From Brevinema_A sp051649605 (lineage in GTDB: Bacteria > Spirochaetota > Brevinematia > Brevinematales > Brevinemataceae), in contig JBOFHK010000035.1 of NCBI GenBank assembly GCA_051649605.1, positions 1 through 48,852 of the forward strand: 48,852 bases of DNA, in the 5' to 3' direction. The notes under the pieces were generated by a model. The model did no database searches, had not been told where the DNA came from, and saw nothing but the letters and a program-made list of their open reading frames with translations. A program made the position numbers and the translations under genes. Positions 48,768-48,852 of this stretch are shown here, one piece after another; position 1 is the first letter of the stretch, and every line of letters starts with the position of its first letter.

Positions 48768-48852
48768 ATGAAATATTTATTAATAGTATTATTAATTATT
48801 GGTGGCTGTACTGATAAAAAATCTCAAACAGTAGTGATAGAAGAGCCTGTTC
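48768..48852 (+). CDS. Lipoprotein, N-terminal part (runs off the window)
   Basis: The ATG follows AAGGAGG at ideal spacing and a near-consensus promoter. Only 28 codons are visible: a short hydrophobic signal MKYLLIVLLI and the lipobox I-G-G-C with Cys14, then TDKKSQTVVIEEPV. It is therefore a lipoprotein precursor; nothing can be said about the mature domain. Confidence 0.75.
   Translation, partial: MKYLLIVLLIIGGCTDKKSQTVVIEEPV

Noticed and set aside
1..48852. CRISPR array, insertion sequence, rRNA or tRNA genes
   Set aside because: No regularly spaced repeats with unique spacers, no transposase-like frame, and no rRNA or cloverleaf signatures were found by eye.

Overview
The window is AT-rich bacterial DNA that uses the standard code. 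Its promoters are close to consensus (TTGACA-N17-TATAAT and near variants occur at least eight times) and its Shine-Dalgarno sites are strong. Flagellar rod genes flgB and flgC, chemoreceptors, many Sec-type outer-membrane beta-barrel or lipoprotein precursors, and a guaB-guaA pair whose IMP dehydrogenase lacks CBS domains (as in Borrelia) together suggest a host-associated spirochaete or close relative. This is an inference; no rRNA or other decisive phylogenetic marker is present. The likely lifestyle is fermentative or scavenging: ribose and nucleoside uptake, amino-acid transport, a PTS permease, serine deamination and glycogen synthesis.

Layout. 1-2.7 kb is the right end of a prophage or phage-tail-like locus: the 3' end of a tail-fibre gene, a second tail-fibre 3' end facing it on the other strand, two small hypothetical or coiled-coil proteins, a holin-like protein, an M15 endolysin and a small anchored protein, closed by a bidirectional terminator. 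2.7-8.5 kb holds brnQ, a beta-barrel/lipoprotein pair, an orphan PTS EIIC and a further beta-barrel protein. 8.4-9.1 kb has no protein gene but contains a consensus promoter followed by long nested and crossing inverted repeats, best read as a structured non-coding RNA on the minus strand. 9.1-12.9 kb is a minus-strand rbsDACB operon. 13.2-19.4 kb contains an FMN oxidoreductase, guaB, guaA, a barrel protein, a flavoprotein and galE. 19.5-25 kb (minus) contains an MBL-fold/sodium-symporter pair, a GNAT, flgBC and an exported protein. 24.3-29.0 kb is a minus-strand nucleoside salvage operon: a ribokinase fused to a PTS EIIB domain, two nucleoside hydrolases and a CNT nucleoside transporter.

29.1-35.0 kb is an accessory island (minus): a single-chain type IIG-like restriction-modification enzyme, three related small Cys-containing proteins, a basic small protein, a zinc ribbon and a membrane protein. 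Scattered through it, and in the 3' end of the adjoining ROK kinase gene, is a family of 15-nt repeats that lie at or over stop codons. 35.2-39.7 kb has a ROK kinase facing a HAD phosphatase-sdaA-glgC operon. 39.8-43.8 kb has two overlapping six-TM chemoreceptor genes. 44-48.85 kb has a TspO-like membrane protein diverging from mutS2, two paralogous exported proteins and the start of a lipoprotein gene.

Together, the CNT transporter, hydrolases and ribokinase would turn nucleosides into bases and ribose-5-phosphate, the Rbs ABC system would bring in free ribose, and GuaB/GuaA would make GMP from salvaged IMP. The features most worth follow-up are the ribokinase-EIIB fusion, the structured RNA locus, the 15-nt stop-codon repeats, the small Cys-protein family beside the restriction enzyme, and the opposed tail-fibre ends.
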